Below, piece after piece: positions 45,333 through 53,103 of a DNA stretch of 64,000 nt. Source of the DNA: Actinospica acidithermotolerans (lineage in GTDB: Bacteria; Actinomycetota; Actinomycetes; Streptomycetales; Catenulisporaceae); contig NZ_JAGSOH010000009.1 of the NCBI RefSeq assembly GCF_018139625.1, positions 1-64,000 of the forward strand, written 5' to 3'. A program made the position numbers and the translations under genes. The notes under the pieces are model-generated. The model did no database searches and was not told the origin of the DNA. It was given only the letters and a program-made list of their open reading frames with translations. Each line of letters starts with the position of its first letter. Position 1 is the first letter of the stretch.

Positions 45333-46256
45333 CTAGCGCCAGGCGATGGTGACGCGCTTTTCGTCGAAGGTCCGAGAGCCGCGCGCCGTCGCTGAACCGA
45401 CGTAGACCCGCTCGATGAAGATGTCGACGAGCACGCGCTGGTCCTCGACGCTGGCGTGGTTCCACCAGTTCGCGATGTCGTCGATTGTGGTCGGAAGCTC
45501 GACGGCGGCGAGGCGAGTGAGGTCCGCAGACTCGGCCGCAAGACGCTCGGCGTGGGCGGCGACCTGGAGGTAGGCCTCCTTCGACGCGTTGCCGGCGGCG
45601 AATTCGCCCGCCATCGTCTTGGCGGCTTCTTGGGCGCTGCGGGCCTGCTCGCGGGCGCGGGCAGCGTCGATGCCGAGCTTCTCGTGAGCCCGCAGGATCG
45701 CTCCGGGGCCGTCCATGTCCTTGGCTATCCGGGCGAGCACTTGCGTCGCGACGTGCTTCTCGAGCCCGTCGGCCTGGACTCGGATCTTGCCGCAGCCTCC
45801 CGTGCGCCTGCCCGTCATGCACGCGTAAGAGCGGACTCCGGGCGTGGTGGGGTGCGCGCTCAGCGCCTTTCCGCACAGCGCGCACACGGCGCGCTCGTCC
45901 CCGGTGAGCAGGTAGACCCGCCCCTCCAGGTCGACGCCGTTGCGCCGGTCCGGGTCGGTCAGCTTCTCCACGAGCCGCCGGTGGGTCTCGGGGTCGAACA
46001 TCGCCGGCCACGGCGCCGGCCGTCCGTCGGGCAGCAGCCCGGCGTTGGCGGGGTTGAGGAACATTCGGCGCATCGTCGGTTCGGTCCAGTCTCTGCCCGT
46101 GACCGTCTTGTACCCGCGCACGTTCCACTCGCTGACAAGCCCGCGCAGCGTCGTGCCGTCCTGGTCGAGGAACTGCGCGGCTGCCGCGCGCCCCTTCTCC
46201 AGCTCGTCGTCGATGCATTCCGTGCGCTGGTTCGTCGTGTAGCCGTAAGGCCGCAT
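45333..46256 (-). CDS. Large serine recombinase C-terminal portion without catalytic domain
   Basis: The protein has 307 residues from ATG 46256. It begins RPYGYTTNQ, directly at the 'recombinase' DNA-binding domain of large serine integrases, with RGLVSEWNVRGYKTVTGRDW and FLNPANAGLLPDG. A zinc ribbon follows (CALCGK, CMTGRRTGGC), then a coiled-coil region, and VDIFIERVYV near the end. The N-terminal resolvase domain with the catalytic serine is missing, and it is not present upstream in any frame that I could find within 300 bases. It is either a decayed integrase or a stand-alone DNA-binding regulator. It cannot cut DNA by itself. Confidence 0.75.
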   Translation of the reverse strand: MRPYGYTTNQRTECIDDELEKGRAAAAQFLDQDGTTLRGLVSEWNVRGYKTVTGRDWTEPTMRRMFLNPANAGLLPDGRPAPWPAMFDPETHRRLVEKLTDPDRRNGVDLEGRVYLLTGDERAVCALCGKALSAHPTTPGVRSYACMTGRRTGGCGKIRVQADGLEKHVATQVLARIAKDMDGPGAILRAHEKLGIDAARAREQARSAQEAAKTMAGEFAAGNASKEAYLQVAAHAERLAAESADLTRLAAVELPTTIDDIANWWNHASVEDQRVLVDIFIERVYVGSATARGSRTFDEKRVTIAWR

Positions 46257-46555
46257 CGTGCTTACCCCTTCAGGCCGGCTGGTCGGGCCGACGTGTACTA
46301 CATGGCCAGTTCTGCAATGCCGCTGTGGCCACATGAGCGCCCAGATCGGACCCGGCGGCTCGCACACCCTCGGGGGAGGCGTGGCGTGCGAGGCCGGGTC
46401 TCGACGGGGCTCATAGGTGCAGGGCTCATCCATTGCGTACTGCTATGTGAACTGTATAGCGGACCGCCCTCCCGATTCAGCTAGTTCCGGGACCAGTTTC
46501 TTACAGAGTGCGAAAAACCCCGCCCGTGCGCTTGCATCACGTCCGGGCCCCGGCG
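46257..46555. other. Intergenic region upstream of the recombinase fragment
   Basis: These 299 bases lie between the fragment start and the end of the replication-initiator-like gene. No coding frame is supported. An inverted repeat at 46442-46460 is the only regulatory candidate. The missing catalytic domain of the recombinase is not found here. Confidence 0.4.
46442..46460. promoter_or_regulatory. Inverted repeat, operator candidate
   Basis: GCTAT and ATAGC flank a nine-base spacer in an AT-rich patch (GCTATGTGAACTGTATAGC) 186 bases upstream of the recombinase fragment. The site resembles an operator for a dimeric regulator. The regulator is unknown. Confidence 0.35.
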
Positions 46556-48079
46556 CTATGCCACCGCGCCCGCGAGTTCGACGCCCCTCGCAGATCGCCC
46601 TGCGGATCCGGGCGGAACAGCCTCGTGCGCCCGCCTTCCCCCGCGCGCATTCATGAAGCTCTCATGCGCCAGCGTAGGGCTTCCGACCGGCTGGGGCGCG
46701 CCGTGTCCCGAGCCGAGGCCCTCGCCCACCCGGCAGGACGGGCCGGCGTCGGCCGACGCCGAGCGGCCCCGGTCGGCAGCCTTGTCCCGGCGGCGCTCCA
46801 GGCACGCCCTGCACGGGACCAGGTCCGGCCAGAGCCGCCCGTCCTCGCACGCTGGGTCCTGGCACCCGTAGGGGGTCAGCAGGGCCAGCTTCATCAGGAA
46901 CGCGTAGACGTCGCGGACCTGCTCACCGCGGTCGTAGACCCGGTCCAGGGCCCGGCGGATGCGGGCGGCGATCCGTTCGGGCTCCAGCCGCTCGTCCTCG
47001 ATCATCTCGGTGACGCGGACGCCGACGCGAAGCCTTCGCCAGCCGGTCAGCGAGCTGTCGAGCGGGCCGAGTCCGGCAAGGGCGGCCGCGACGTCGCTGC
47101 GCCCGGGTGCCTCGGCGCGCCGGACGCGCTCGACGGCGCCCTCGACGAGCCGGTCCCAGGATTGCCCCGGGCGGGACCCGGCGGGACGCGCGCCCGGGCG
47201 CTCCTCGTTGTCCGCCGGCTCGAGCTCCTCCCGTCCCGGCCGCGTGCGGCCGCCCGTATCGGGACTTGCGCCTTCGGCGGGACGGGAGGGGCACGGTTTG
47301 GTTCTTTCTCCTTCCCCCATCGTCTTCCTGTAGGGGACGAAGGTTTCCCCGGCACCCGCCGCGCAGCTTCCCCCCGGTGCCGACGCGCAGTTTTCGCCGT
47401 TTCCACGGTGGTCCGGCGCGCAGGTTTCCCCGGCACCCGGCGCGCGGGAAATACCCGGTCCGGGCGCCGGGCGGGGCAGGGCCTGCGGCGGGGGTTGGAG
47501 GTGGATCGGGCGGTAGAGGTTGCGCCCTCCGCGCCCGGCCCGTGACTCGACCTTGAGCACGCCGAAGGCCACGAGCCCGGCGCAGTGCTCGCGTGCCTGC
47601 TCGCTCGAGATGCCCAGCCGGTGGCGAACCGTCTCGGCCGTCGCCTCCCCGGCTGTCGCCGTCTGGTGGACGATCACGGCCAGCACCCTCAGCTTCGGCG
47701 CGTCGAGGCGGTCGACGAGCCCGATGGGCAGGTCCACGAATCCGGGAACCGCCGTCTTGGGCAGCAGCGCCCACCGGGACGCCGCCTTCGACCCGCACGC
47801 GGTCACCTGCTGCTCGGTACGCTGCAGGCCCCGGGAGGCCAGAGAGCCCAGCGCGGAGTCGACGGTCCGAGGGCTGACGGACAGTTGAGCGGCGAGCGTG
47901 GAGACCGGCAGCGTGCAGCCCTGGTCGGTCGCGCAGAGCTTGCGTACCTTCATCCAGACGCGCACGGCCTGGTGGGTCAGCTCCGCATCGCAGACCACGG
48001 CCATCGGCACTCTGACGCGGGAGGCGGGGTCGTATCCGTGCACGAAGCCGCGGGCGGCGATGGTGGGGGAGTGCGACAC
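46556..48079 (-). CDS. Replication-initiator-like winged-helix protein with intragenic repeats
   Basis: The protein has 507 residues from GTG 48079, with AAGGAG upstream. An N-terminal winged-helix region spans about residues 30-190 (RVWMKVRKLCATDQGC, SPRTVDSALGSLASRGL, then EQAREHCAGLVAFGVLKVES). A short peptide repeat rich in GxGExCA lies at about 215-245, encoded by tandem DNA repeats. The C-terminal part has a Cys cluster (YGCQDPACEDGRLWPDLVPC) that could bind zinc. The layout, winged helix, iteron-bearing linker, then a second domain, recalls lambda O-like and plasmid/phage replication initiators. No biochemical motif proves it. A long frame on the same strand (46923-48653) is a shadow. 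Confidence 0.6.
   Translation of the reverse strand: MSHSPTIAARGFVHGYDPASRVRVPMAVVCDAELTHQAVRVWMKVRKLCATDQGCTLPVSTLAAQLSVSPRTVDSALGSLASRGLQRTEQQVTACGSKAASRWALLPKTAVPGFVDLPIGLVDRLDAPKLRVLAVIVHQTATAGEATAETVRHRLGISSEQAREHCAGLVAFGVLKVESRAGRGGRNLYRPIHLQPPPQALPRPAPGPGISRAPGAGETCAPDHRGNGENCASAPGGSCAAGAGETFVPYRKTMGEGERTKPCPSRPAEGASPDTGGRTRPGREELEPADNEERPGARPAGSRPGQSWDRLVEGAVERVRRAEAPGRSDVAAALAGLGPLDSSLTGWRRLRVGVRVTEMIEDERLEPERIAARIRRALDRVYDRGEQVRDVYAFLMKLALLTPYGCQDPACEDGRLWPDLVPCRACLERRRDKAADRGRSASADAGPSCRVGEGLGSGHGAPQPVGSPTLAHESFMNARGGRRAHEAVPPGSAGRSARGVELAGAVA
47339..47434. repeat. Iteron-like repeats inside the replication-initiator-like gene
   Basis: Four imperfect copies of a unit near GCAGGTTTCCCCGG start at about 47339, 47363, 47387 and 47420 (plus-strand reading), spaced 24, 24 and 33 bases. 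Copies at 47341 and 47422 share AGGTTTCCCCGGCACCCG exactly. They translate as GAGETCAP-like peptides on the minus strand. In lambda-type replication the origin iterons lie within the initiator gene, so this may be the element's origin. A protein-level repeat alone is the alternative. Confidence 0.5.
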
Positions 48080-48247
48080 GGTTGCTTCTCCTTACCGTAG
48101 ATCGTTCCCGGGCCGAGGCATCGGCGAGGAGCCGTCGGCGCGACGGTGCTGGTGCAGACTTCCGGACGGCCGAGGAGGCGGACGGCGTGCCGGACCAGCG
48201 GGGCAATGGCGCGCTGTCGCCGGCGCGCACCGAGGATGTAAAAGGCC

Positions 48248-48592
48248 TTAGGAAAAGGGAGGCTTCGGCCGGGGCGCCGGGTCGCACTGCCCGGGAGCCC
48301 CGGGGGGCGCGAACGCCGTGATGTTGTGCCAGGGAAGGAAGACGAGGCCGTCGTCGACCGGTACGCCGGCGAAGACGCCGAGCTCGGCGACGAGCAGCGC
48401 CGCGCACCAGCGCTCGTCCGAGTCGCGTACCAGAGATCCCGCGCGAACGGTCGCCGGGGAGGGCACGGGGTTTCCCGCAGCCGAGAGAGTCAGGACTTCC
48501 AAAAGCCCCTGAAGCCTGCGCTCCTGGTCGTCCGGACCGAGGGCGAACGCGCGGGCGAGCGCGATGCGGACCTGATCGGGGACATCCGTCAC
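48248..48592 (-). CDS. Hypothetical protein
   Basis: The protein has 114 residues from GTG 48592, with GGAG about nine bases upstream. It has a helical N-terminus (DQVRIALARAFALG) and a mixed middle with ERWCAALLVAELGVFAGVPV, and a Pro-rich tail. No family is recognised. It is transcribed in the same direction as the replication-initiator-like gene, 168 bases upstream of it. Confidence 0.5.
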   Translation of the reverse strand: MTDVPDQVRIALARAFALGPDDQERRLQGLLEVLTLSAAGNPVPSPATVRAGSLVRDSDERWCAALLVAELGVFAGVPVDDGLVFLPWHNITAFAPPGAPGQCDPAPRPKPPFS

Positions 48593-49260
48593 AGCGCGGC
48601 TCCGCGCAGGACCCCGCGGCGAGGCGGAGCAAGGCCGACCCGGTCGGTGGCACGCCTCGGATGAAGGCTGCGGCAGTTGCTGTGCAGGGTTCTACGGCTC
48701 GTCACCACGCCCCACTGCGGGTACCGGCGTGGCCGGCAATCGAACCCGCTCGGCCATGGGGCCACGGATGCGCGCTCGGGCATTGGATGGATCACGGCTC
48801 CACCTCCAGGTGCACAGTACAATGCATTGCTGGTACCTATGACAAGTCCCCAGTGCAGAATCCCTGGCCACAGGGCAGGGGAGATGTGGAAGAGCCGACC
48901 GAGACGCCATCCGCGGCGAACCGACGGCGGCCGCGTAGACCTTGCGCAGCCACCGAATCGGCCAGACGGGAAGCCGCGATCGCCGCGCCGACGCGGGTGC
49001 CGATCCACCGCCAGCGGCGCGGCGAACTCGAGTCGCGCGGATGCCCCCGCCGCGGCGACCGGCCGTGGCGGTTGCGCGGCCCCGTGGCCCGCGTCCCGTT
49101 CGCCACGCACCTCGGCGCACTTCGTGGTCTGAGGCGGGCGGCAGCATGCTGGGCTCGCAAGCACGCCGTAACGGAGCAGACGCGGTCAGGTGCACCCTGC
49201 TACGGTGAAGCCTTGGGTCGCTCCTTCGGCAGCGCTTACCCCGCCCGGGGGGCAGTCCAC
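48593..49260. other. Gene-free region
   Basis: Several long frames cross these 668 bases on both strands, but none has a convincing ribosome site or family match, and they overlap one another. The stretch at about 48735-48750 read on the minus strand contains GGTTCGATT like a tRNA T-loop. The flanking stem does not pair, so no tRNA is called. Confidence 0.35.
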
Positions 49261-49301
49261 GAGTGGGCGGGACCCGCTGGTCCCGGGTACCCCGCCCACT
49301 C
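49261..49301. terminator. Two-tier hairpin
   Basis: GAGTGGGCGGG (49261-49271) pairs perfectly with CCCGCCCACTC (49291-49301), and an inner ACCCG/CGGGT pair extends the stem. No T-tract follows. Likely a transcription barrier; its owner gene is unclear. Confidence 0.4.
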
Positions 49302-49596
49302 ACATAGGGGCCAACAATGTACTAATCTAGGTACAGAAATCCGCGCCCGCCGTCGGCTTGGCGTCCGGGTAGCGCCACGGCGATCAACTGTGCGCCGGCG
49401 CGGACGGGCGTTCGACGGCTCGCCTTCGGCCGCGGCTGGACGCGCGTCGCCGAATGCGACCCTCAGGGGTTTCTTCCTGCTCTGTCTTCACCGTGCTCCG
49501 TGGCAACCGGCCCCGCCGTCCGCGGGTCTTGCGGCACGCAGCGTGCGGTGAACGGTGCCGGGACAGCCGTGATCACCGTCTATCTCAGGTATCACA
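49302..49596. other. Gene-free region
   Basis: Apart from the dyad at 49318-49335, nothing is seen in these 295 bases. Short frames here have no ribosome site. Confidence 0.3.
49318..49335. promoter_or_regulatory. GTAC-type dyad, GntR-like operator candidate
   Basis: TGTACTAATCTAGGTACA is a near-perfect palindrome (TGTAC with GTACA). Operators built on GTAC arms with an AT-rich centre are typical of GntR-family regulators (KorSA/TraR type) of actinobacterial conjugative elements. No GntR gene is present in this window. Confidence 0.4.
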
Positions 49597-49640
49597 ATGC
49601 GCATCGCCCGCTCCGGCGAGACGGAGCGGGCGATGCGCAT
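49597..49640. terminator. Perfect 19-bp hairpin after small minus-strand gene
   Basis: The arms at 49597-49615 and 49622-49640 are perfectly complementary with a six-base loop GCGAGA. The stem begins ATGCGCATCGCCCGC. It lies 65 bases beyond the stop of the minus-strand gene ending at 49705, so it probably terminates that transcript. No T-tract follows. Confidence 0.6.
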
Positions 49641-49704
49641 GTGGTGCTCATTCAGCGTGGTGCGCTGGAGGTCGAGTCGCGAATCCCGATCACCGGCACG
49701 TCCG

Positions 49705-49890
49705 CTAGCAGCCTGCCAGAGCGAATTCGGCCGCCTCTGATGCGGGAAGCTTTTCGGGCGCGGCGGGCCCGGACACCGTCGTCCTCGCCGCGAGCGCCTC
49801 AGCCACCGCCGCCGCCTGCCGCGAGCTCACCGGCCAAACACCGCTACCCCGTTCCAACGCCCGCCGGATGTCGTCTGCCTCTACGTGCAC
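49705..49890 (-). CDS. Small hypothetical protein divergent to the XRE operon
   Basis: The protein has 61 residues from GTG 49890, with GGAG and AGGG upstream (longer in-frame starts up to 50058 would cross the XRE promoter). It is helical, with HVEADDIRRALERGSGVWPV and SRQAAAVAEALAART. No family is recognised. It is transcribed away from the XRE-ImmA operon and followed by a strong hairpin. Confidence 0.5.
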   Translation of the reverse strand: MHVEADDIRRALERGSGVWPVSSRQAAAVAEALAARTTVSGPAAPEKLPASEAAEFALAGC

Positions 49891-50022
49891 GTTCGCCCTC
49901 TCTCCATGGTGCTCCCCGACCACGTGTGGACGCGGCAAATCTACGCATCTGCCCCACCCACCGCGGGAAAACAGGCGTCGTGAAAGAGCGCATGCGTCGC
50001 GCCCCTCCCCGAGCACAACTTT

Positions 50023-50051
50023 TTGTGCCCACGACACATTAGTACTATAGT
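50023..50051 (+). promoter_or_regulatory. Sigma-70-type promoter of the XRE operon
   Basis: A TTGTGC -35 box at 50023-50028 and TATAGT -10 box at 50046-50051 are separated by exactly 17 bases. Transcription would start near 50058, leaving about 90 bases of leader before GTG 50149. This is the clearest vegetative promoter in the window. Confidence 0.6.
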
Positions 50052-50089
50052 TCGTCACCGTGCGCCACAGTCAACAGCGGGTTGTGTCA

Positions 50090-50119
50090 AAATCTGGACA
50101 CTGACTGTATGTCAGATTT
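50090..50119. promoter_or_regulatory. Nested dyad in the XRE-operon leader, operator candidate
   Basis: AAATCTG (50090-50096) and CAGATTT (50113-50119) form an outer inverted repeat. CTGAC (50101-50105) and GTCAG (50111-50115) form an overlapping inner one. The dyad lies between the promoter and the start of the XRE gene, fitting autoregulation. It could also act as an RNA hairpin. Confidence 0.45.
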
Positions 50120-50148
50120 CTGATAAGCGATGGGGGGTGGAGGGGCAG

Positions 50149-50784
50149 GTGACAGCGCCTCCAGGCGGACAGCCGCCACGGCTCAACAGCGACACCGTCA
50201 AGGACCGTCTCAACAGGTTGTTCGAATTCTTCCCGAACCCGGAGACCGGCCTGCCCTACACCAACGAACAGGCGGCCGCACGCATCGCGGCGATGGGCAC
50301 ACCCATCCACCGCAACACGATCACGAACGCCCGCCGGGGCGAGACTGAGCCCACGCTCAAACACGCACGCGCCATACACGGGCTGTTCCCGGCCGCCCCC
50401 GGCGACTACCTCATGGTGGGCACGGAAGCCGACCGCAAGGCGATCGCGGCCCAGGACGCGCAAACCGAGCCTGAGACCGACGCCGTGACCGAGGAGGACC
50501 TGCGCGCCATCGCGCGCCTGTTCGGCGCGCCGGAGGAGGTGCTGACCAGCGACACCGACCTCGGCAAGGACTTCGATCTCGAACTGCAGGAGCTCCTCGC
50601 CCAGCGCAGGAGCGGCGCCCACTTCCTGGCCTTCGCCATGCGCTACGACCAAGAGCCCGACGCCGAGGTCAAGCAGGAGATGATCCGGCAGCTCGAGCAG
50701 GCCGGCCGCATCGGCCGGCGTCTGCTGGCCAATCGCCGACATCCGGCCCCGCACGATGGCCGGGACGACGATGCGGATTCCTGA
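50149..50784 (+). CDS. XRE-like HTH regulator of an ImmA operon
   Basis: The protein has 211 residues from GTG 50149 behind GGAGGGG; the frame is open upstream, but that would include the promoter. It starts with residues TVKDRLNRLFEFFPN, then an HTH with YTNEQAAARIAAMG and IHRNTITNARRGETEPTLKH. The C-terminal half is acidic and helical, as in XRE regulators that ImmA peptidases cleave. It is followed by the ImmA-like gene, which overlaps it by up to 29 bases. It probably represses its own promoter through the dyad in its leader. Confidence 0.75.
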   Translation: MTAPPGGQPPRLNSDTVKDRLNRLFEFFPNPETGLPYTNEQAAARIAAMGTPIHRNTITNARRGETEPTLKHARAIHGLFPAAPGDYLMVGTEADRKAIAAQDAQTEPETDAVTEEDLRAIARLFGAPEEVLTSDTDLGKDFDLELQELLAQRRSGAHFLAFAMRYDQEPDAEVKQEMIRQLEQAGRIGRRLLANRRHPAPHDGRDDDADS

Positions 50785-51342
50785 CTGGTATCACCGCAGG
50801 CGCGTCCGCCTGGCCGCCGACCGCTTCCCGCTTCCCCCGGACGCCGGCCTGGCTCTGCAGCACATCGTCGAGCAGACCGAGCAGCTCACCGGGCGACTGA
50901 CGATGATGGCGCCGGTGCCGATGGATCCACGCGGCCCCTCAGGCCGCGTGGACCGGATGCTGATCGACGGCGAGGCCCTGGACCTGGTGCAGGTTCCAGA
51001 GGACGCCGACGTCGCGCACCAGGAGCACATCGCTCTGCACGAGGTGGCACACCTGGTGCTCGGCCACGTCGAGATCCCCCAGGCCGGGCCCGACGCCACC
51101 AGCCATCCGATCCTCGCCTCCATCTACGGGCAGGACGTGCTCGACAGGGCCCTCGAGACCGAGGGCTCGTTCCTGCGCGGATGCGTTGCCTGCGACAGCG
51201 CCCAGGAAGAGGAGGCCGAGGCCTTCGCCCGCCGGCTCGCCGTCCGGATCGCCCTGGCCCGACGCCCCCACGCCGTTGCGGACGCGGGCCAGGACGCGCA
51301 GGAACTCGCCGAACGCGTCGTCGCGCCTTCGGCATCGAATAG
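50756..51342 (+). CDS. ImmA/IrrE-family metallopeptidase, 3' end frame-broken
   Basis: The gene starts at ATG 50756 or ATG 50771. The zinc-binding motif HEVAHLVLGH begins at residue 95 counted from 50756. The family cleaves partner XRE repressors, and the partner lies directly upstream. The frame does not stop where expected. It runs on for about 550 codons through the next gene in a wrong frame. In the neighbouring frame, ..AFGIE followed by TAG at 51340-51342 makes a natural end, so I place the gene end there and suspect a small frameshift near 51320. If the frameshift is absent, the product would carry a long arginine/proline-rich tail. Activity of the catalytic part should be intact. Confidence 0.65.
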
Positions 51343-51368
51343 CAGCAATCCGAACGGGGAGGACAACG

Positions 51369-52448
51369 GTGGACATACTCACCCTGACAGTGGCCGCAAT
51401 CGCCTGGGCCGCAGCGCTCGCCGGCCCAGCCAGATGGTGGCGCCACGGCCGGCCCGGCTCCGGCCTGATGTTCGCGGTCATGACCGTTCTGGGCACGTGC
51501 TTCCTGCTGCTGGACAACAGCGTGGACGCCGCACTGCGCCACGCCGTCCCGTCCGAGCAGAACATCGAGGTCCTTCTGCGCGACTGCGCCGGGATGATCC
51601 TCGCGTGGTGCGTCCAGATGCTGATCCTCGCAGCGGCGTACAGATCCGAAGAACGAGCCGCCGCCGCCCGGTGGCGCACCGCGCTGCTGCCCGCGGTGCT
51701 CATCGCCATGACGGCGACGTTCCTGATCGAGTTCGCCGGCAAGCCCTTCGCCGTCGACTACGCCAGCAGGTGGGGCCAGGACGGCGTCTTCCTCCTCTAC
51801 AGCGCGATCTACGAGGGATACTTCCTGGTCGCCCTGTGGGACATCCGCGCCCTGAGCGTCCGAGCCGTCAAGATCGCCGCACGCCCCTCGGTCAGGGCCG
51901 GGCTCCGCATGATCAAGGCGGCGGCCTGGTTCGCGCTGGTCTACGTCCTCGCAGTCCTCGCGAACCTCGTCATCGACCGCTTCCACCCCGCGACCCCCTG
52001 GATCATCGCGGTGGGCACCTACTCCACGCTCGTGGCCGGACTCCTCCTCGTCGCCGGCATCCTCACCCCGGTCGCCGGGATCGGGCTCGAGACCGCCGTG
52101 CGCGCGCCCGAAAGGCGCCAGCAGATCAAGCAGCTCGCCCCTCTCGCCCGCATGCTCGACGCGTCGGAGTCCGCACCGCTGCTTCCGACCCAGGAACACG
52201 TGACGGCACGGCTGGTAGAACTGCGCGACGCCGCGCGTCTGCTGCTCCCGTGGTGCGACGGTGCAACCACCGAGGCCACCGAGGCCGAGGTCGCGCGAAC
52301 ACTGGCGAACGCCGCACACGCCCGCCTGCAGGGCAAGCCGCAGGTGCACACCGGATGGTCTCTGCCGGCCTGGTTCGCCGATCCGAAGCGCCTGGCGCTG
52401 GTCGCCGACGCACTGACCACCGAGCCGACGGAAGCCCTCACGCCATGA
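51369..52448 (+). CDS. Polytopic membrane protein (MAB_1171c-like)
   Basis: The protein has 359 residues from GTG 51369, with GGGGAGG just upstream. About seven hydrophobic segments are seen in the first 240 residues (LTLTVAAIAWAAALAGPA, MFAVMTVLGTCFLLL, AGMILAWCVQMLILAAAY and later ones), then a cytoplasmic helical tail. The arrangement XRE - ImmA - seven-TM protein is, as I recall, common for MAB_1171c-family putative transporters in Actinobacteria. Its stop overlaps the next gene in an ATGA junction. The transported or sensed molecule is unknown. Confidence 0.7.
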   Translation: MDILTLTVAAIAWAAALAGPARWWRHGRPGSGLMFAVMTVLGTCFLLLDNSVDAALRHAVPSEQNIEVLLRDCAGMILAWCVQMLILAAAYRSEERAAAARWRTALLPAVLIAMTATFLIEFAGKPFAVDYASRWGQDGVFLLYSAIYEGYFLVALWDIRALSVRAVKIAARPSVRAGLRMIKAAAWFALVYVLAVLANLVIDRFHPATPWIIAVGTYSTLVAGLLLVAGILTPVAGIGLETAVRAPERRQQIKQLAPLARMLDASESAPLLPTQEHVTARLVELRDAARLLLPWCDGATTEATEAEVARTLANAAHARLQGKPQVHTGWSLPAWFADPKRLALVADALTTEPTEALTP

Positions 52449-53014
52449 ACAAGACCCTCGCCGTCCTGGCCCGCATCGGCACCGAGCTAGGAGCCCCATG
52501 GGTTCTGGTGATCCTCGTCGCCGTCCCCGCCGGATTCCTCGCCCACCATCCCTGGTGGGGCGCTGCGCTCGCGCTGGTCGCCTCCGTGCTGCCCCAGTCG
52601 CTCATCGTCGCCCACCGCGGCTTCGGCGACCGCCACGCGCGCGGAGTCGACCGCCGGTTCGAATACGCGGTGACGATCTTGCCCGTCCTGGCCTACTGCG
52701 CGGCGGCGGCAGCCTGCCGGCAAGGCGCGATGGCACTGCTCGCGGCGGTGATGATACTCACGCTCCTACTCACCGGTTTGGTGACCGGGATCTTCCGGTG
52801 GAAAGCGAGCGTGCACGCGGCCGTAGCGTCTGGCGCCGTATTGATCTGGTGGGCACTCGGACTCGGTGGCCGCGGGGTGCTCCTAGCCTTCATTCTGCCG
52901 GTCTGGATTAGCTGGTCGCGCGTACGCGTCCGCGATCATACTGTGGGGCAGGTATGGGCGGGGGCTACGTGCGGCGTGGTCGCAGGGATCGTCTTCGCCC
53001 TCTGTGCCGGTTGA
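52445..53014 (+). CDS. PAP2-like membrane protein
   Basis: The protein has 189 residues from ATG 52445, which overlaps the previous stop (ATGA). Five or six membrane segments are seen. The ordered motifs KASVHAAVASG and RVRVRDHTVGQVWAGATCG match PAP2 phosphatase motifs 2 and 3 (H, then R-x5-H-x3-D/Q). Motif 2 shows SVH; the motif 3 acid is Gln rather than Asp. Phosphatase activity is therefore plausible but unproven. It ends the operon that starts with the XRE regulator. Confidence 0.65.
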   Translation: MNKTLAVLARIGTELGAPWVLVILVAVPAGFLAHHPWWGAALALVASVLPQSLIVAHRGFGDRHARGVDRRFEYAVTILPVLAYCAAAAACRQGAMALLAAVMILTLLLTGLVTGIFRWKASVHAAVASGAVLIWWALGLGGRGVLLAFILPVWISWSRVRVRDHTVGQVWAGATCGVVAGIVFALCAG

Positions 53015-53103
53015 GGACGTACCGTGCCCGCGCATCCCAGACCCAGCAAGGCAACTAGCGAGCGTCAAGCTGGTTCACCGGTTAGTGGCTAAGGACTTGG
53101 CCC

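Noticed and set aside
48700-48800. Minus-strand GGTTCGATT resembling a tRNA T-loop next to CCACGCCGG
   Set aside because: The flanking stem does not pair and no D-arm or anticodon arm fits upstream.
48661-49551. 296-codon plus-strand frame and minus-strand frames over the same region
   Set aside because: They contradict each other, have no ribosome sites and cross a hairpin.
49500-50042. 180-codon plus-strand frame
   Set aside because: It contains the perfect 49597-49640 hairpin and lies antisense to the small minus-strand gene; low-complexity composition.
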